Source of the DNA: Onthophagus taurus
Lineage: Eukaryota > Arthropoda > Insecta > Coleoptera > Scarabaeidae
DNA: 64,000 bases
NCBI RefSeq assembly: GCF_036711975.1
Contig: NC_091972.1
Coordinates: forward strand, 40,615,001 to 40,679,000
Reading direction: 5' to 3'
Shown: positions 31,365 to 43,544 of the stretch, piece by piece
How the letters are laid out: every line of letters starts with the position of its first letter
Numbering within the stretch: position 1 is the stretch's first letter
Notes under the pieces: generated by a model
Told to the model about the DNA's origin: nothing
Database searches by the model: none
The model's input: the letters and a program-made list of their open reading frames with translations, nothing else
Position numbers and translations under genes: made by a program

Positions 31365-32877
31365 ATGTTTTTTAGTGTGTTGATAGACATGTTTTGTTAT
31401 TGTTACAATTAAATAAAAGTAGGTATTTAATTTTGAATGTTGAATTTATTACACTGAGTATTGATGGAAATATTGGCGCCAACCCTACACGGTCAATAGT
31501 ATTATAAATATCCCCTCCAATTTTCAGTATCGATGCCCGAAAATCAAAAAATCCGGATTTTTATCAATACTCCAGCAATATTAAAAGCATACTTAACAAA
31601 TGAAAAACATTGATGGCACTTCTAAAATGCAATAAAAAATCGTTCAAAATATTTTCCCCCTTTATACGATGAAAGTTTTATGAAACTTTTTTGATAAAAT
31701 TGATGTTTTATGAGTTATTATTAGGTAGTCTCAATTTCAATGCCTACCTCAGTATATGAAATATAGTCTTTTAAAAAAACTTCTTAAAGAGATTCGACGC
31801 AGTTGGTGTCCTCTTATAAAACCAGTTCATACACCTACTTAAAAAATTTGGCGTCTACAAATCGGTACCTACCGACGAATTGGACGAATAGTCTCAACAA
31901 TTCGGTATTATTCTTGAAGGACACATTATCGATTTTTCTCTATGCAAGAAATACTAAAATATATGCAACTTATTTTACGTTTTTCGTAGTAATACGTTAG
32001 GGCGCGTATAGTAAAATTTAAATTTTTATGAATCTTTGGATAACTATGTATATCTATAAACAAGGCTTGTACGTTACCTCGCACTTGTACGTTAAGACGA
32101 ATATTCGTTTGCTGAAGATACGTATACAGACCTTCATATACTTAGGTTTATAAAAATTAAACTATAAAAATAATTTCAACACAATATTTATTATTTTATT
32201 TAAGCTCATCTACACAAATATATCTAAACCGATCAACACCATTTATTGTAACTTTTAAAATATCATTTTTTCAATATTTCCTATTTGTATTAACAATATA
32301 TTTTCACCTTTTAAATCTATAATACACAAAGAAATAGGACAATTTCAATTATATCGAATTAATTAAATTTCGCTTTTGCCTTAGCAAATTGTATGTATTT
32401 TCTTTTCTCTTTATATACATTAAATATTACAATGTTTTATATTTACAAATGAACTTTGAATACTGTTTTCGACAAGGCAAAAAGAATACGGACTCTTACA
32501 CAAAGAAAAAAATAAAATAAAACGGTATTGTCGCCTATTTATTTACACGTGGTTTCCTTCTGTGTCTATTTATTTTTAAATATGTATATTAATTTGAGAG
32601 TATTGCACGCTAACTTAATAAACGGGTTTCTAAAAAATTACCGTTTTTAAAAGAAAGGTTCTAAAAAGTTTTCAAACTATACAATATAAGGGTGAACGAT
32701 TATTTACCTAAAGAATGTATATAAGTATATATATATAACATTTTGGGGGAAACAAAATAAAAGAAACTAGTAGTGCACCTTATTTTGTGCTGGAATAATT
32801 AATAACAGCGCAGTTGACATCTTGTTTCTTTCTTATTATCTTGTTTTTAATTACGTATTGAAGACTAAGATGCGACA
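31365..32877. other. Downstream flank of Vha44 copy 1
   Basis: AT-rich sequence with several AATAAA-type words on the minus strand, presumably including the Vha44 3' UTR toward 32877. No separate gene recognised. Confidence 0.4.
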
Positions 32878-35800
32878 CTAGACTTTTGCATCAATCATGT
32901 CGATATTTATTTTATAGTAAACGTAGGGATAATATTCTGATTGGCCAAAACCTAATCCAGGAATGTCTACATTCTAAAAGTAAAAAATTAATTTCAATTA
33001 ACAAATTACAATTAAAGAAATTTAATAATATGTATTTACATCAGCACTAGATGAACCTTGTAGAGCACTGCTGTCAAGATGTCCGTAGAGATGATTAAGA
33101 ACTTCTCTTAATCGCTTAGCAGTTTTCTTGGTGGGTTGTAAAAGGATTGCTTGAAAATTAACGGGTAATCCGTATCTAAAAAGAATTATAAACATAATAA
33201 TTTGGAAAAATTGGTTGTGAACGTAGTGATACCTCAACACAGATTCGACGAAAACTCTAAGAGCTTTAACATGAATCCAAGCGCAGAAACATTCGCTGAA
33301 ATTCACTTTTAACCACCTAACAAGAGGACCCTAAAACGGTTAATTAAAATCATTAACGTTTTTATTCAATTTTTAAAAAAGATTTCTTACAAATTGCTTC
33401 TTTTTATCAGTGACAAGTTTGGTAATTTCGTTTTTTCCGGCGGCTAATTCCTCTTCGTTGTAAGTAAAATCCCTGACGATAAACTTTTTCTCCCTGGCGT
33501 GTAATTTGAATTCTTCGACGACCTTCTTGAAAAGCGAAACCGAATATAAACCGTATTCCGCATCCTGAGTAATCAGAGTTGAGGAACGAGGTACGACCAT
33601 GTCGGTTAATTTTTCATAAACAGCTTGCCATTCGTTAAAAGCCGCCTTTGGAACTATGACGAGTAAAGTTGTTAGGTATTCGGAGTCCAAGATGAAGTGT
33701 TCTCTTTTAACAAGATCGGCTAAGTTACGAGTCAACAAGCTACCACTAAAAAACAATTACATTAATATATTTTTGATATGTAATAAAGTTATTTAAAAGA
33801 TTTCTTACGTTTGTTTCTTTTCAAGATTTTGTAAACTTCCTTTCAAATTGTTGTACGCAGTTGATTTCGTTTTCAAATCGGCATCAATTTGACCAACTTG
33901 CTTACTGATTATATCAGCAATGTTACGTAACGATTGCTTAATGGGGTACTTTGCAACATCCCATTGAAAACGAGTTATGTAACTTGGCAAGTCACCTATT
34001 AAAAATTATTTTAATTAAACTATTAATTAATTGCTTTGCAATAAATATATATATATATATATGTCGTAGGAAAATGATGAAAATTGGGATTTGATTAAAT
34101 CCCTAAGATATATGATCAATTCATGGAAGATGTAAAAATAGCAACTCTATGGAGTGTATTTCCTGAAAAAAATAAGTGATTTGATAAAATCTCTAAATTG
34201 GTTAGTGCACAAACATTACACGAGGAAGGTTACCGTAGAAAAATGAGTTTAGTTAATAGAAATTAACTATCAGGACGTTTTTGAACAAGTGACATAAGAA
34301 GCAAAGCCTCTGTGGACTCGCAAATTGACCACTATGTAAACTGCAATGGACATACAGGGTGTTCCGGTGACTCGGGCATAAAATTAACCTCATATACTAG
34401 AGCAAAAATGATGACGATTCGTGAAAAAAAATTATTATAAAAGTCTTCAAATGGCCAAGATATCGCAAAATCATTAAACTAATTTTCACTTTGATTGGGC
34501 GGCGACAACCATACTATACAGGCTGTCCCTAAAATTTGTTTGCTCAGAACTTTTTTATTCGCTCGTAACCCTACATTTATTTTTGTACTTTTTAATAGAA
34601 AATTTATTTTAGAAACTTTCATCACTCTTTGAAAATTTTGATAACATTGACCGTTTTCGAGTTATACGCAAAAATGTTAAGCTTTGATTTCAATCGTAAC
34701 AAACAAAAAAAGGAAACATATTCCGTAAGATCTCAGTTGGCGATGACAATTGAAAAACGAACTGAGCTAACCATTATTTGCATAAATTTCTAAGTGCAGA
34801 TTTAGTTAAATCCAGCGTTAATTTATTTTAGTTGAATAAAAGAATGTAATTTCCAAAACGATAAATTTAATTTTCACGGTAACAACAAACAAGAACATAA
34901 TAAAAATTCTAACAAAAATATTAACAAGAACAATAAAATTATAAACAAATAGTAATAAATAAAAAAATACTAAAGCAGATGTTCAAAAACACTGCCTGAT
35001 ATCGCCGTCTTAAATTAAAGCGCACTCTGCGGAGACCATTGATCTCAGTTCGAAGGTGATCAAATGTAATCAACAATTCGCAACTTCAGATGATCAAGTG
35101 AAGTTATTTCAACGCAGTAAACCAGCGATTTAACGCGTTCGCATAAATAAAAAAAATCATCTAATTTCTCTAAATGTCGCCTGTATGTATGTCCATCCAG
35201 CTTTGATGGTAAGAAAACGGGTCCAATAATTACATCGCCCACAATGTCAGCCCAAACGTTATGAGAAAATCTCCATTGTGATTTCGAAGTTTTCTTAAAT
35301 CTTGAATTTTCGCCTGCCCAACTATGTAAATTTCTCAAAGTAATGATTCCATCTTTAGAAAAAGTGGATTCATCTGTAAAAAGTACTTTTTCTAAAAACT
35401 GATCATCAATTTGGATTTTGTGCTGCATTATTTGGCAATATGCCAAATGCGCAGACTGGCCAATTGCCCACTGCGACTGCAATATGCATTGACATTGCCC
35501 TAATGTCAAAATCATGTCAGTTTGTTCACTAAATGTGTAACTCTCCATTTTGAACACTTAAAATTAATAATAACTAACTAACAGAACTATCGTTTGTGTT
35601 TAAACGACATAAGCAAGTTGACAGCAAGTTGTTTTTTTTTAATTGCCATGGCCAACCTTGACTTTTTCGAAGACTTCGTTTTTTTAGTGTTACCATTGAA
35701 ATTGAAGCTTAATATTTTCGCGTATAACTCGAAAACAGTCAATGTTATCAAAATTTTCAAAGAACGATAAAAGTTTCTAAAATAAATTATCGATTAAAAA

Positions 35801-38800
35801 GTACAAAAATAAATGTAGGGTTACGAGCGAACAAAAAAGTTCTGAGCAAACAAATTTTAGGGACAGCCTGTATAGCATGGTTGCCGCCGCTCGATCAAAG
35901 TCAAAATTGGTTCAATGATTTTGCTTGATATTTGTTTACCCTCTACCAAATTTCAACGCTCTACCATAAATGGTATTGAAAATATTTAGAAAAATGTGTT
36001 AAAATTTCTGAACTTTGATGGCCCATATCTTGGCCATTTGAAGACTTTTATAATAATTTTTTTTCACAAATCGTCATCATTTTTGCTCTACTATATGAGG
36101 TTAATTTTATGCCCCGAGTCACCGGAACACCCTGTATAAACAGCACTATTATGAAAAACAGTACAACGGAAAATTTTTACCATATACATCGGGAAACACA
36201 TCAGTTAACTGGCCATGGAGGAAGAGATAAAACGCTATACCGGGTGTCCCTCAAAAGTGGCTCACCCCCATATTTTTCTTTATTATTGGTGATATAAGAA
36301 AATCATTTGGAATGCATAGTTAGGTCGCTAAAACGGATTATTACGACATGAAATCATTCTTTTTGTACTTCCGGTTATACCGGATGTGAGTTCTAATTTC
36401 GCAATTTTTTTAAATCTATAATTTTTTTTCTTCAGTTGGGTTGATAGTATAATTTCACATAACTTTTACTTGAAAAAATTTTCACGATCACTTATAATTT
36501 TTGAAAAAAAATTAAAAAGTAATCACTGCTATGCTTTAGTCAGTGGTTCTTTTTTAATAATGGTGTAAATTAACAGTTGTATTAAATTAGTTTTAAAAGA
36601 AAAACGCGATCAAACAATTAAGTTTAATTCAATTATTTTTTATATTTTTCTTTATTTTTTGTTCTTTTACACTAAATGTTCTGTAGCTGATAGTAACTTA
36701 CAATGTCCATTGTACATTATAATTTGGATTGTTTACTTTATTTTGGTTAAAACCTCTCAGATCACCTGACCTCACACCTTTAGATTCTTTTTATGGGGCA
36801 AAATCAAAAATGAGCTGTATATATAATACACCAGTAAGAAGGTCTCGTGAGGTATTGGAAAATAAATCGAGTTAGAAATTGTATTACCTAAATATCTCCG
36901 CAGGAATAACGTCGAGTCGTTAGATCGACAATACGCAAGATACAATTATGTCAAAATCGAGGCGGGAGCATTTTTAAAATTTAGAACATTAGTTTTTTCG
37001 AACTTACAATTAAATTTAATTGTTGGATAGCGTTTTTCTTTTAAAACTAATTTAATACAACTGTTAATTTACACCATTATTAAAAAAGAACCACTAACTA
37101 AAGCATAGCAGTGATGACATAACGTAGCTTGTACTCTTAACCTAGCTACTATGCGTCAAAAGTTGTAATACATTTCCCGAAGGTACTAAAACGTTAAAAA
37201 ATAACGAAAATAATTTTTTTTTTTCAAAAATTATAAGCGACCGTGAAAATTTTTTCAAGTAAAAGTTATGTGAAATTATACTGTCTACGCAACTGAAGAA
37301 AAAAAAATTATCGATTAAAAAAAAAAAAAACGAAATTAGTACTCACATCCGGTGTAACCGGGAGTACAAAAAGAATGATTTCATGTCGTAATAATCCGTT
37401 TTAGCGACCTAACTATGCATTCCAAATGGTTTTCTTATATCACCAATAATAAAGAAAAATATGGGGATGAGCCACTTTTGAGGGACACCCGGCATACAGT
37501 AGACTTCGATTATAACGTATAACGTAAAAAATAATTAAGCAAACACTAACTGTTAAGCTGTAGGGTTGTTAATCGAAAGTTGGAATGAATTTATAATGAA
37601 AAAAATCTAAGTAGGCTTTGCAATCTTTGTCAGAAATATTTTTGATGTTTAAATATCAGTGGTTTTCTTACTTTATTATTGTTTTATTTAAAATTTTGAA
37701 ACGTCGAGTGAACGAGCGTAAATGCGATAGAACTTTATTCAAAAATTAATTTGAAAAACAATAATAATAGTAAGAAAAACTGACATTTAAACGTCAAAAA
37801 TATTTCTGACAAAGATTGCAAAGCTTACTAAGATTTTTTCATTCAAAATTCATTCCAACTTTTGATCAACAACCCCGTTGTTTAACGGGCAGTGTTTGCT
37901 TTACTATTTTTTTTCTCAAAAATTAGTCGTTTTTAGAAAAATTTCAGAGAGACAAAAAAGTTTTAGAATACTTTCATCTATCTATGTAAAATTTTTCTAA
38001 TGTATTTATTATCTGCATAAAAAAAATTTTCGCAAAAATGCAAAGGGGGTGGTTACGTTTAGTAGTTTAGAAGGGTAGGTTGAAAGTACAAATAGGGTCA
38101 AAACATGCCCTATTATGAGTTAAACATATTCCCCAAATTTCATTTTCCTAGCGTTTATGGTTTTTGAGAAAAAACAATTAAACCAAAATTTTCCGCCATT
38201 TTTGAAGGGGTGTAGCTCCTTAGGGGAGCCGAAGTCGCCCATGGTTCATATATCAAAGTACCCTTAAAATTCACTAAAGAATCACCCCTTGAAGTTTGTT
38301 GCAGTCATTCAGATACACCTGTATAATGAACGGGCTCTGCTGTAGTTTGAAATTAAAATACCTAATAACTACTTCAATTGTACTGGAGTTTTAAAAGCTG
38401 TGTATGGAATGATAGACTTAAAAAAACGTTTACGACTGCTGTCATACAAGAATTAACAAGCCTGTGGCCAAAGTCAAGGACCTGTTGAGGATCAAATCTA
38501 GATGTTGAAGCTATGTTACGAGCTAGGCTAATTGACAATGACATAATAGCTATAGGTTTTTACTTTGTTCAATTCCAAAACAAAACTTTATTTGGAAAAA
38601 GGATTCATAATAGGAGTCATATTTCGAAAGTGTTGTTATTGAAGAGGTATTAACGCATGGTTAACCTCTCCTATATATCTTTGACAATGTTGGACATGTA
38701 TAAGCTCCATTATTAACATAACCTACGTTTAAATGTATGTGGTCCATATCTTGATTCATACCATTTTTAAGCAATGTCGTGGTTGCTACTATACTTTTAA

Positions 38801-39800
38801 TATCTAAACAATATTATTTCATCTTCTCATGAAAACAGTTTTGCAGGGAAATCACCCCATGGCGTTGTTATATTAACATCTTACCTGAATTGATGATATA
38901 TCTTTTTTCATTTCCTTGTGATATATTATATAAATCTAAACAAAAAATGTAACCTTATTCATCATAACCATACAAATTTTAGTTGAAATAATTTATTTCT
39001 TAGTGCTTAGGTGCTTAGTGCGTGTCTAAACACAATGGACATTGCAGCTCTTTAGGCGTGTAAACAGGCAGTGGGACAGATTTCTCGAACCCACTGACCT
39101 GGACCAAGGGATATTTCATTCGGAGAATCGAAGAGTTCCTCAGAACTGCTTAAGCGAGAGTCGACGTTGTCGTCGGGCGGCCATCTTTCCCCTCTCAATA
39201 CCCAATACTTGTTGCAACCGCAGCCGAACATTAACCAAGCAGCTCTTCGAACGCGCGATAGTAACAATTTGCTGGTTGTCGCTTTTCTGTGTCTTACGTC
39301 TAATTTATGGTTAAACAATTCTTTTTGGGAATTTTAAAAATAAATTAAAACGAAGCTATGAATTTGTTTTAATAAATTGCAGAGATTTGGCTAAGTGTTG
39401 AAATAAAAATGAAAAAGAGAACTTGCAAAATGCAAACTAAAAGGAAATCAATTATTAAACGTACTATTATTGGCCATCAAATTTTCGTGAAGCTTGTCCC
39501 GTTGATCTTCGAGAACTTCACCTAGATAAGCGGCGACTTTTCTGGTGACTTGCTCAACAAAACCATCTAGTTTTCCCAAATCATCTGATAAACCAACTAA
39601 TTGGTCCAGAGTTCCAACCTAATACATAAATTTATAATTAAAACGGAAAAACATCACAAAAGTTTTACCTTCAAGTCCGGAATGTGAAATTTATAATTAC
39701 AGGACAAATTGTTCTGCTTGCTGGTGTGATTATTCATCGTTTCCCATGTTTGTTGGCACGTTTTGTCCCCAGGAGCTGATATTAACCAGTACTCAGTCAT
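32878..39800 (-). CDS. Vha44: V-type H+-ATPase subunit C, copy 1
   Basis: Seven coding exons on the minus strand: 39800-39669, 39618-39465, 33995-33809, 33745-33391, 33330-33233, 33175-33040 and 32973-32878, all with GT-AG borders and continuous phase. They encode 385 residues, close to the usual ~385 for animal V1 subunit C. Family landmarks in order are [19 protein letters not shown] at the start, [83 protein letters not shown] and a C-terminus with [20 protein letters not shown]. Subunit C links V1 to the V0 stalk and controls reversible assembly of the proton pump on endomembranes and apical membranes. The second intron is about 5.5 kb and holds several mariner-type insertions. A non-coding leader exon probably ends at 40318. 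The gene appears intact. Confidence 0.93.
34353..34354. repeat. TA target duplication of mariner element
   Basis: TA precedes the TIR start CAGGGTGTTCCGG. A matching TA follows the other end at 36135-36136. Confidence 0.7.
34355..36134 (-). mobile_element. Mariner-like element, internally deleted, long TIRs
   Basis: The ends are CAGGGTGTTCCGGTGACTCG and its inverted copy with TA duplications. Inverted similarity extends several hundred bases inward, covering words such as AAGTCTTCAAATGGCCAAGA. A shortened transposase lies inside on the minus strand. It belongs to the same family as 41183-43541 and is located in intron 2 of Vha44 copy 1. Confidence 0.82.
35060..35557 (-). pseudogene. Mariner-like transposase, internally deleted
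   Basis: It begins [17 protein letters not shown] like the relative at 41760, but most of the DNA-binding region (about 100 residues) is missing, and the frame joins directly to a segment before the first catalytic aspartate ([13 protein letters not shown]). The second-aspartate region and the segment beyond it are deleted after [13 protein letters not shown]. It is inactive, although the remaining frame is open. Confidence 0.8.
36240..37492 (+). mobile_element. Mariner-type element, CCGGGTGTCCCTC ends
   Basis: The ends CCGGGTGTCCCTCAAAAGTG and its inverted copy lie next to a TA on the left (36238-36239). TIR similarity runs for about 430 bp, including GACCTAACTATGCATTCCAA and the inner ACCATTATTAAAAAAGAACC. 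The centre carries only a transposase C-terminal relic. A second member lies at 59716-60827. Confidence 0.8.
36755..37000 (+). pseudogene. Mariner transposase C-terminal relic
   Basis: The frame [11 protein letters not shown] (around the third catalytic acidic residue) is followed by [15 protein letters not shown] and then, after a stop, a tail containing [11 protein letters not shown] nearly identical relic sits in the sister element at 60070-60290. The rest of the transposase is missing. Confidence 0.65.
37560..37885. repeat. Inverted repeat, arms ~130 bp
   Basis: The left arm (about 37560-37690, with AAAGTTGGAATGAATTT and GCAATCTTTGTCAGAAATAT) is inverted in the right arm (about 37755-37885). 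It is a non-coding foldback. A mariner-like terminus (ACAGGTGTATCTGAATGAC, at about 38317 in inverted sense) lies further right and may be the end of the same element. Confidence 0.55.
37886..39464. other. Vha44 intron 2, remaining sequence
   Basis: Intronic sequence with repeat-like AT-rich text. Small open frames on both strands at 39042-39318 overlap each other and lack any recognised domain, so I do not call them genes. Confidence 0.35.
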
Positions 39801-40317
39801 TGTTGAAACTGGAACAATCCTAAAGTTAAGACAATTTATCAAAAATAGGAGTAATATTTATGGGTATAACTAGGAACCTTATTTCTTTTTAATATATTTC
39901 ATAAAGATTAAAGCTTATGTATACCCAACCACACGAATCATATGACCATCACAAGCTCGTAATTTTAACTTAAAATCTCAATAATTTCGCTCAATATATC
40001 CCTTAAAACCACACATTTTGAGAAACCAAAACTATCCCTACTTAAAATCATCCCCGTAAATAAAATTCTTTAAAGATTTAATTATATAAAACTGTATTAA
40101 TAACAATAAAATTCAATAAAATGAATGTAATTTTACTAAATTAAACTAGCACTAAATTTCCTATAAAACTTTATTTGAGAATTAACCACCAAACACGTAG
40201 GGATGTTAGGTGTTAGGGTGTTGGAACACTTTAGAACGTTTTATTTCGGTTTTCCTATGAGTTTTCATACGTGTTCAATTTCTCAAAGCAATAATTAACG
40301 ATTTAATTATAACTTAC

Positions 40318-40460
40318 CGTCGATTGTTGCCCGGTAACCGTTGTAAATTTATTAAAACTACCCCTTTTACTACAACCACTCCCCACGACAGCTGATCGTT
40401 AGTGTAAATTCACGTGATAGCAACTGGCGGCATCTATTAAGTAATACGAACGTTACCGAT
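40318..40460 (-). promoter_or_regulatory. Vha44 copy 1 leader exon and promoter region
   Basis: On the minus strand a good donor (CGACG|GTAAGTTATAAT) at 40318/40317 follows a GC-richer stretch. The same donor context recurs upstream of copy 2 (about 49765) and again at about 50400. This pattern suggests a non-coding first exon spliced to the ATG exon at 39800. The transcription start was not determined. Confidence 0.5.
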
Positions 40461-41182
40461 CACGTTTTTTAGGTAGATGTCGCTTTAAGGTGATAAACTT
40501 AAATTCAAATTTTATGTAGGTATTTTATATTTTTCTCTTTAAAAGAAATGTTAACATCAAATTAATATTTTTGTTATTGTTTATGAAATTAGTTATAAGT
40601 AATACATTAATTCAATACTTACATGGGCATTGCTTAGATTTCTTATGGCCTATTTTTCGAATGTTATAACCTTAATTACTGTTGGTAGATATCCTGCAAG
40701 CTCCTGTAAGTGTTTTTGAATATATTTTTTCTATCAATCATGAAGAAAATTGTGTTTTTGTTAAAGGGTTTGATTAGTCAATCTAAAATTTACGTTAAAC
40801 GTCTGTGATAACTGTCAAAATTGATTCACGTGTGTCATACAAATTTGCTTAAATAATTTAATTACCATTAATATCCTATATTATCATCAATCCCACTGCA
40901 TACATTCTCGCTACCTTAAAGTAGTGAAGAGGTGCATTAATTATTATGTTAAATTGATGATTACAAAGAAAACGAATTGGTATAAATTTGAAAAGGAGTT
41001 ATGTATGTAGATGTTTAATTTTAAGGATTAGATGATATTACCACAATTTTATGTGTTTATAGTTAAAAGTGATGATAAGTTTATTCGTAGAAAGAAAAGC
41101 ATTTAAAAAAATTAAGATTAAAAATACGAAAAGTCATGTAATAGAAATACATTAATAATTTGATATTAAAATGTAAAATATA
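40461..41182. other. Intergenic sequence
   Basis: AT-rich, with no recognised gene or repeat before the next mariner-like element. Confidence 0.4.
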
Positions 41183-43541
41183 CAGGTGTTCCGGTGACTC
41201 GGGGCATAAAATTAACCTCATATACTAGAGCAAAAATGATGACGATTCGTGAAAAAAAATTATTATAAAAGTCTTCAAATGGTCAAGATATCGGCCATCA
41301 AAGTTCAGAAGTTTTAATACATTTTTCTAAATATTTTCAATACCATTTATGGTAGAGCGGTGAAATTTAATACAGGGTAAACAAATATCAAGCAAAATCA
41401 TTGAACCAATTTTGACTTTGATCGGGCGGCGGCAACCATGCTATACAGGCTGTCCCTAAAATTTGTTTGCTCAGAACTTTTTTGTTCGCTCGTAACCTTA
41501 CATTTATTTTTGTACTTTTTAATAGAAAATTTATTTTAGAAACTTTTATCACTCTGAAAATTTTGATAACATTTACCGTTTTCGAGTTATACGCGAAAAT
41601 ATTAAGCTTCGATTTCAATGGTAACACTAAAAAACAAAAATCTTCGAAAAAGTCAAGGTTGGCCATGGCAATTAAAAAAACAAATTGAGCTGTCAACTTG
41701 CTTATGTCGTTTAAACACAGATGATAGTTTTTTGTTAGTTAAGTTTTTATTAATTTTAAGTGTTCAAAATGGAGAGTTACACATTTAGTGAACAAACTGA
41801 CATGATTTTGACATTAGGGAACTGTCATGGAAACGCCGTAGCAGCCGCTAACCGTTATCGGGAAAAATTTCCGAATCGCAGAGCGCCCAATCGAAAAACA
41901 TTTTTAAGGATTGAAACCCGTTTAAGGGAAAATGGGACGTTTAAGCCGAAATTTACTAACAACGGTAACGTAAGATCAGTCCGAACACCCGAACTAGAAG
42001 AAGATATGCTAGACTACGTAGAAGAAAATACTACAGCTAGTACTTTGGATATGGCGAGGCACTTTTTAACTTCAAAAACAACTGTCTGGAGTGTTCTTCA
42101 CGAGCAACAGCTTTATCCATTTCATTATTACAAAGTTCAGGAAGTTCTACTGGCTGATTACCCACTGCGACTGCAATATTGCCAAATAATGCAGCACAAA
42201 ATCCAAATTGATGATCAGTTTTAAGAAAAAGTGCTTTTTACAGATGAATCCACTTTTTCTAAAGATGGAATCTTCAATTTGAGAAATTTACATAGTTGGC
42301 GGACGAAAATCCAAGATTTAAGAAAACTTGGAAATCACAATGGAGATTTTCTCTTAACGTTTGGGCTGGCATTATGGGCGATGTAATTATTGGACCCGTT
42401 TTCTTGCCATCAAGGCTGGATGGACATACATACAGGCGACATTTAGAAGAATTAGATGATTTTTTAGATGACGGTCCTTTAAACACAAGGCAAGCAATGT
42501 GGTATATGCATAATGGTGCTCCTGTGCATAGCACACAAGCTGTCCAAGAATTTCTGAGGGAACGTTTTCCGGGACGGTGGATTGGACTAGGAGTAGGTGC
42601 ACCGATAGGTTGGCCCCCCTATCGCCGGATCTTACACCTGTAGATTTTTATTAATGGGGACGCGTTAAATCGCTAATTTACTGCGTTTAAATCAGTTGAT
42701 CGAAAACGAGTTGATCAACTGAGGTTGCGAATTGTTGATTCATTTGATCAACTTCAAACTGAGATCGATATTCTCCGCAGAGTGCGCTTTAATTTAAGAC
42801 GGCGATATCAGGCGTGCATCTGCTTTAGTATTTTTTTGTTCTTTTTTATTTATTACTATTTGTTTATAATTTTATTGTTATTGTTAATATTTTTGTTATG
42901 TTCTTGTTTGTTGTAACCGGAAATTAAATTTATTGTTTTGGAAATTACATTCTTTTATTCAACTAAAATAAATTAACACTGGATTTAACTAAGTCTGCAC
43001 TTAGAAATGTATGCAAATAATGGTTATTAGCTCAGTTCGTTTTTGAATTGTCATCGCCAACTCAGATCTTGCGGAACATGTTTCCTTTTTTTGTTTGTTA
43101 CGATTGAAATCAAAGCTTAACATTTTCGCGTATAACTCGAAAACGGTAAATGTTATCAAAATTTTCAAAGAGTGATAATAGTTTCTAAAATAAATTTTCT
43201 ATTAAAAAGTACAAAAATAAATGTAGGGTTACGAGCGAACAAAAAAGTTCTGGGCAAACAAATTTTAGGGACACCTGTATAGCATGGTTGCCGCCGCCCG
43301 ATCAAAGTCAAAATTGGTTTAATGATTTTGCTTGATATTTTTTTACCCTGTACCAAATTTCAACGCTCTACCATAAATGGTATTGAAAATATTTAGAAAA
43401 ATGTGTTAAAATTTCTGAACTTTGATGGCCCATATCTTGGCCATTTGAAGACTTTTATAATAATTTTTTTTCACGAATCGTCATTATTTTTGTTCTAGTA
43501 TATGAGGTTAATTTTATGCCCCGAGTCACCGGAACACCCTG
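41183..43541 (+). mobile_element. Mariner-like element, nearly full length, long TIRs
   Basis: The ends read CAGGTGTTCCGGTGACTCGG (one G fewer than the inverted right end) with flanking TA on both sides. Inverted similarity reaches about 500 bp inward. It carries the longest transposase of this family in the window. The right end directly touches another element (about 43545-44702). Confidence 0.84.
41760..42700 (+). pseudogene. Mariner-like transposase with stop and frameshift
   Basis: The frame starts [20 protein letters not shown] and includes two helix-turn-helix regions: one around NCHGNAVAAANRYREKFPNR, another around YVEENTTASTLDMARHFLTS. It stops after QIDDQF at 42222-42224. It resumes in the same frame with [13 protein letters not shown] (first catalytic Asp), shifts at about 42295-42300, and continues with QWRFSLNVWAGIMGDVIIGP and MHNGAPVHSTQAVQEFL, where the second catalytic aspartate of the usual HDGAP word is replaced by asparagine. 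A last shift near 42610 precedes an SPDLTPVDF-like segment. Three separate defects make it inactive. Confidence 0.85.
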
Positions 43542-43544
43542 TAT

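Noticed and set aside
33022-33306. Continuous 94-residue minus-strand frame in Vha44 copy 1
   Set aside because: It reads through the 57-bp intron 33176-33232 (stop-free in frame). The family alignment requires removal of that segment, so two exons are annotated instead.
34049-34063. Short AT dinucleotide run
   Set aside because: A simple low-complexity tract in an intron with no further structure.
39042-39318. Overlapping 90- and 88-residue frames on both strands
   Set aside because: No domain, no splice context and mutual overlap. They lie in the Vha44 intron and are likely chance.
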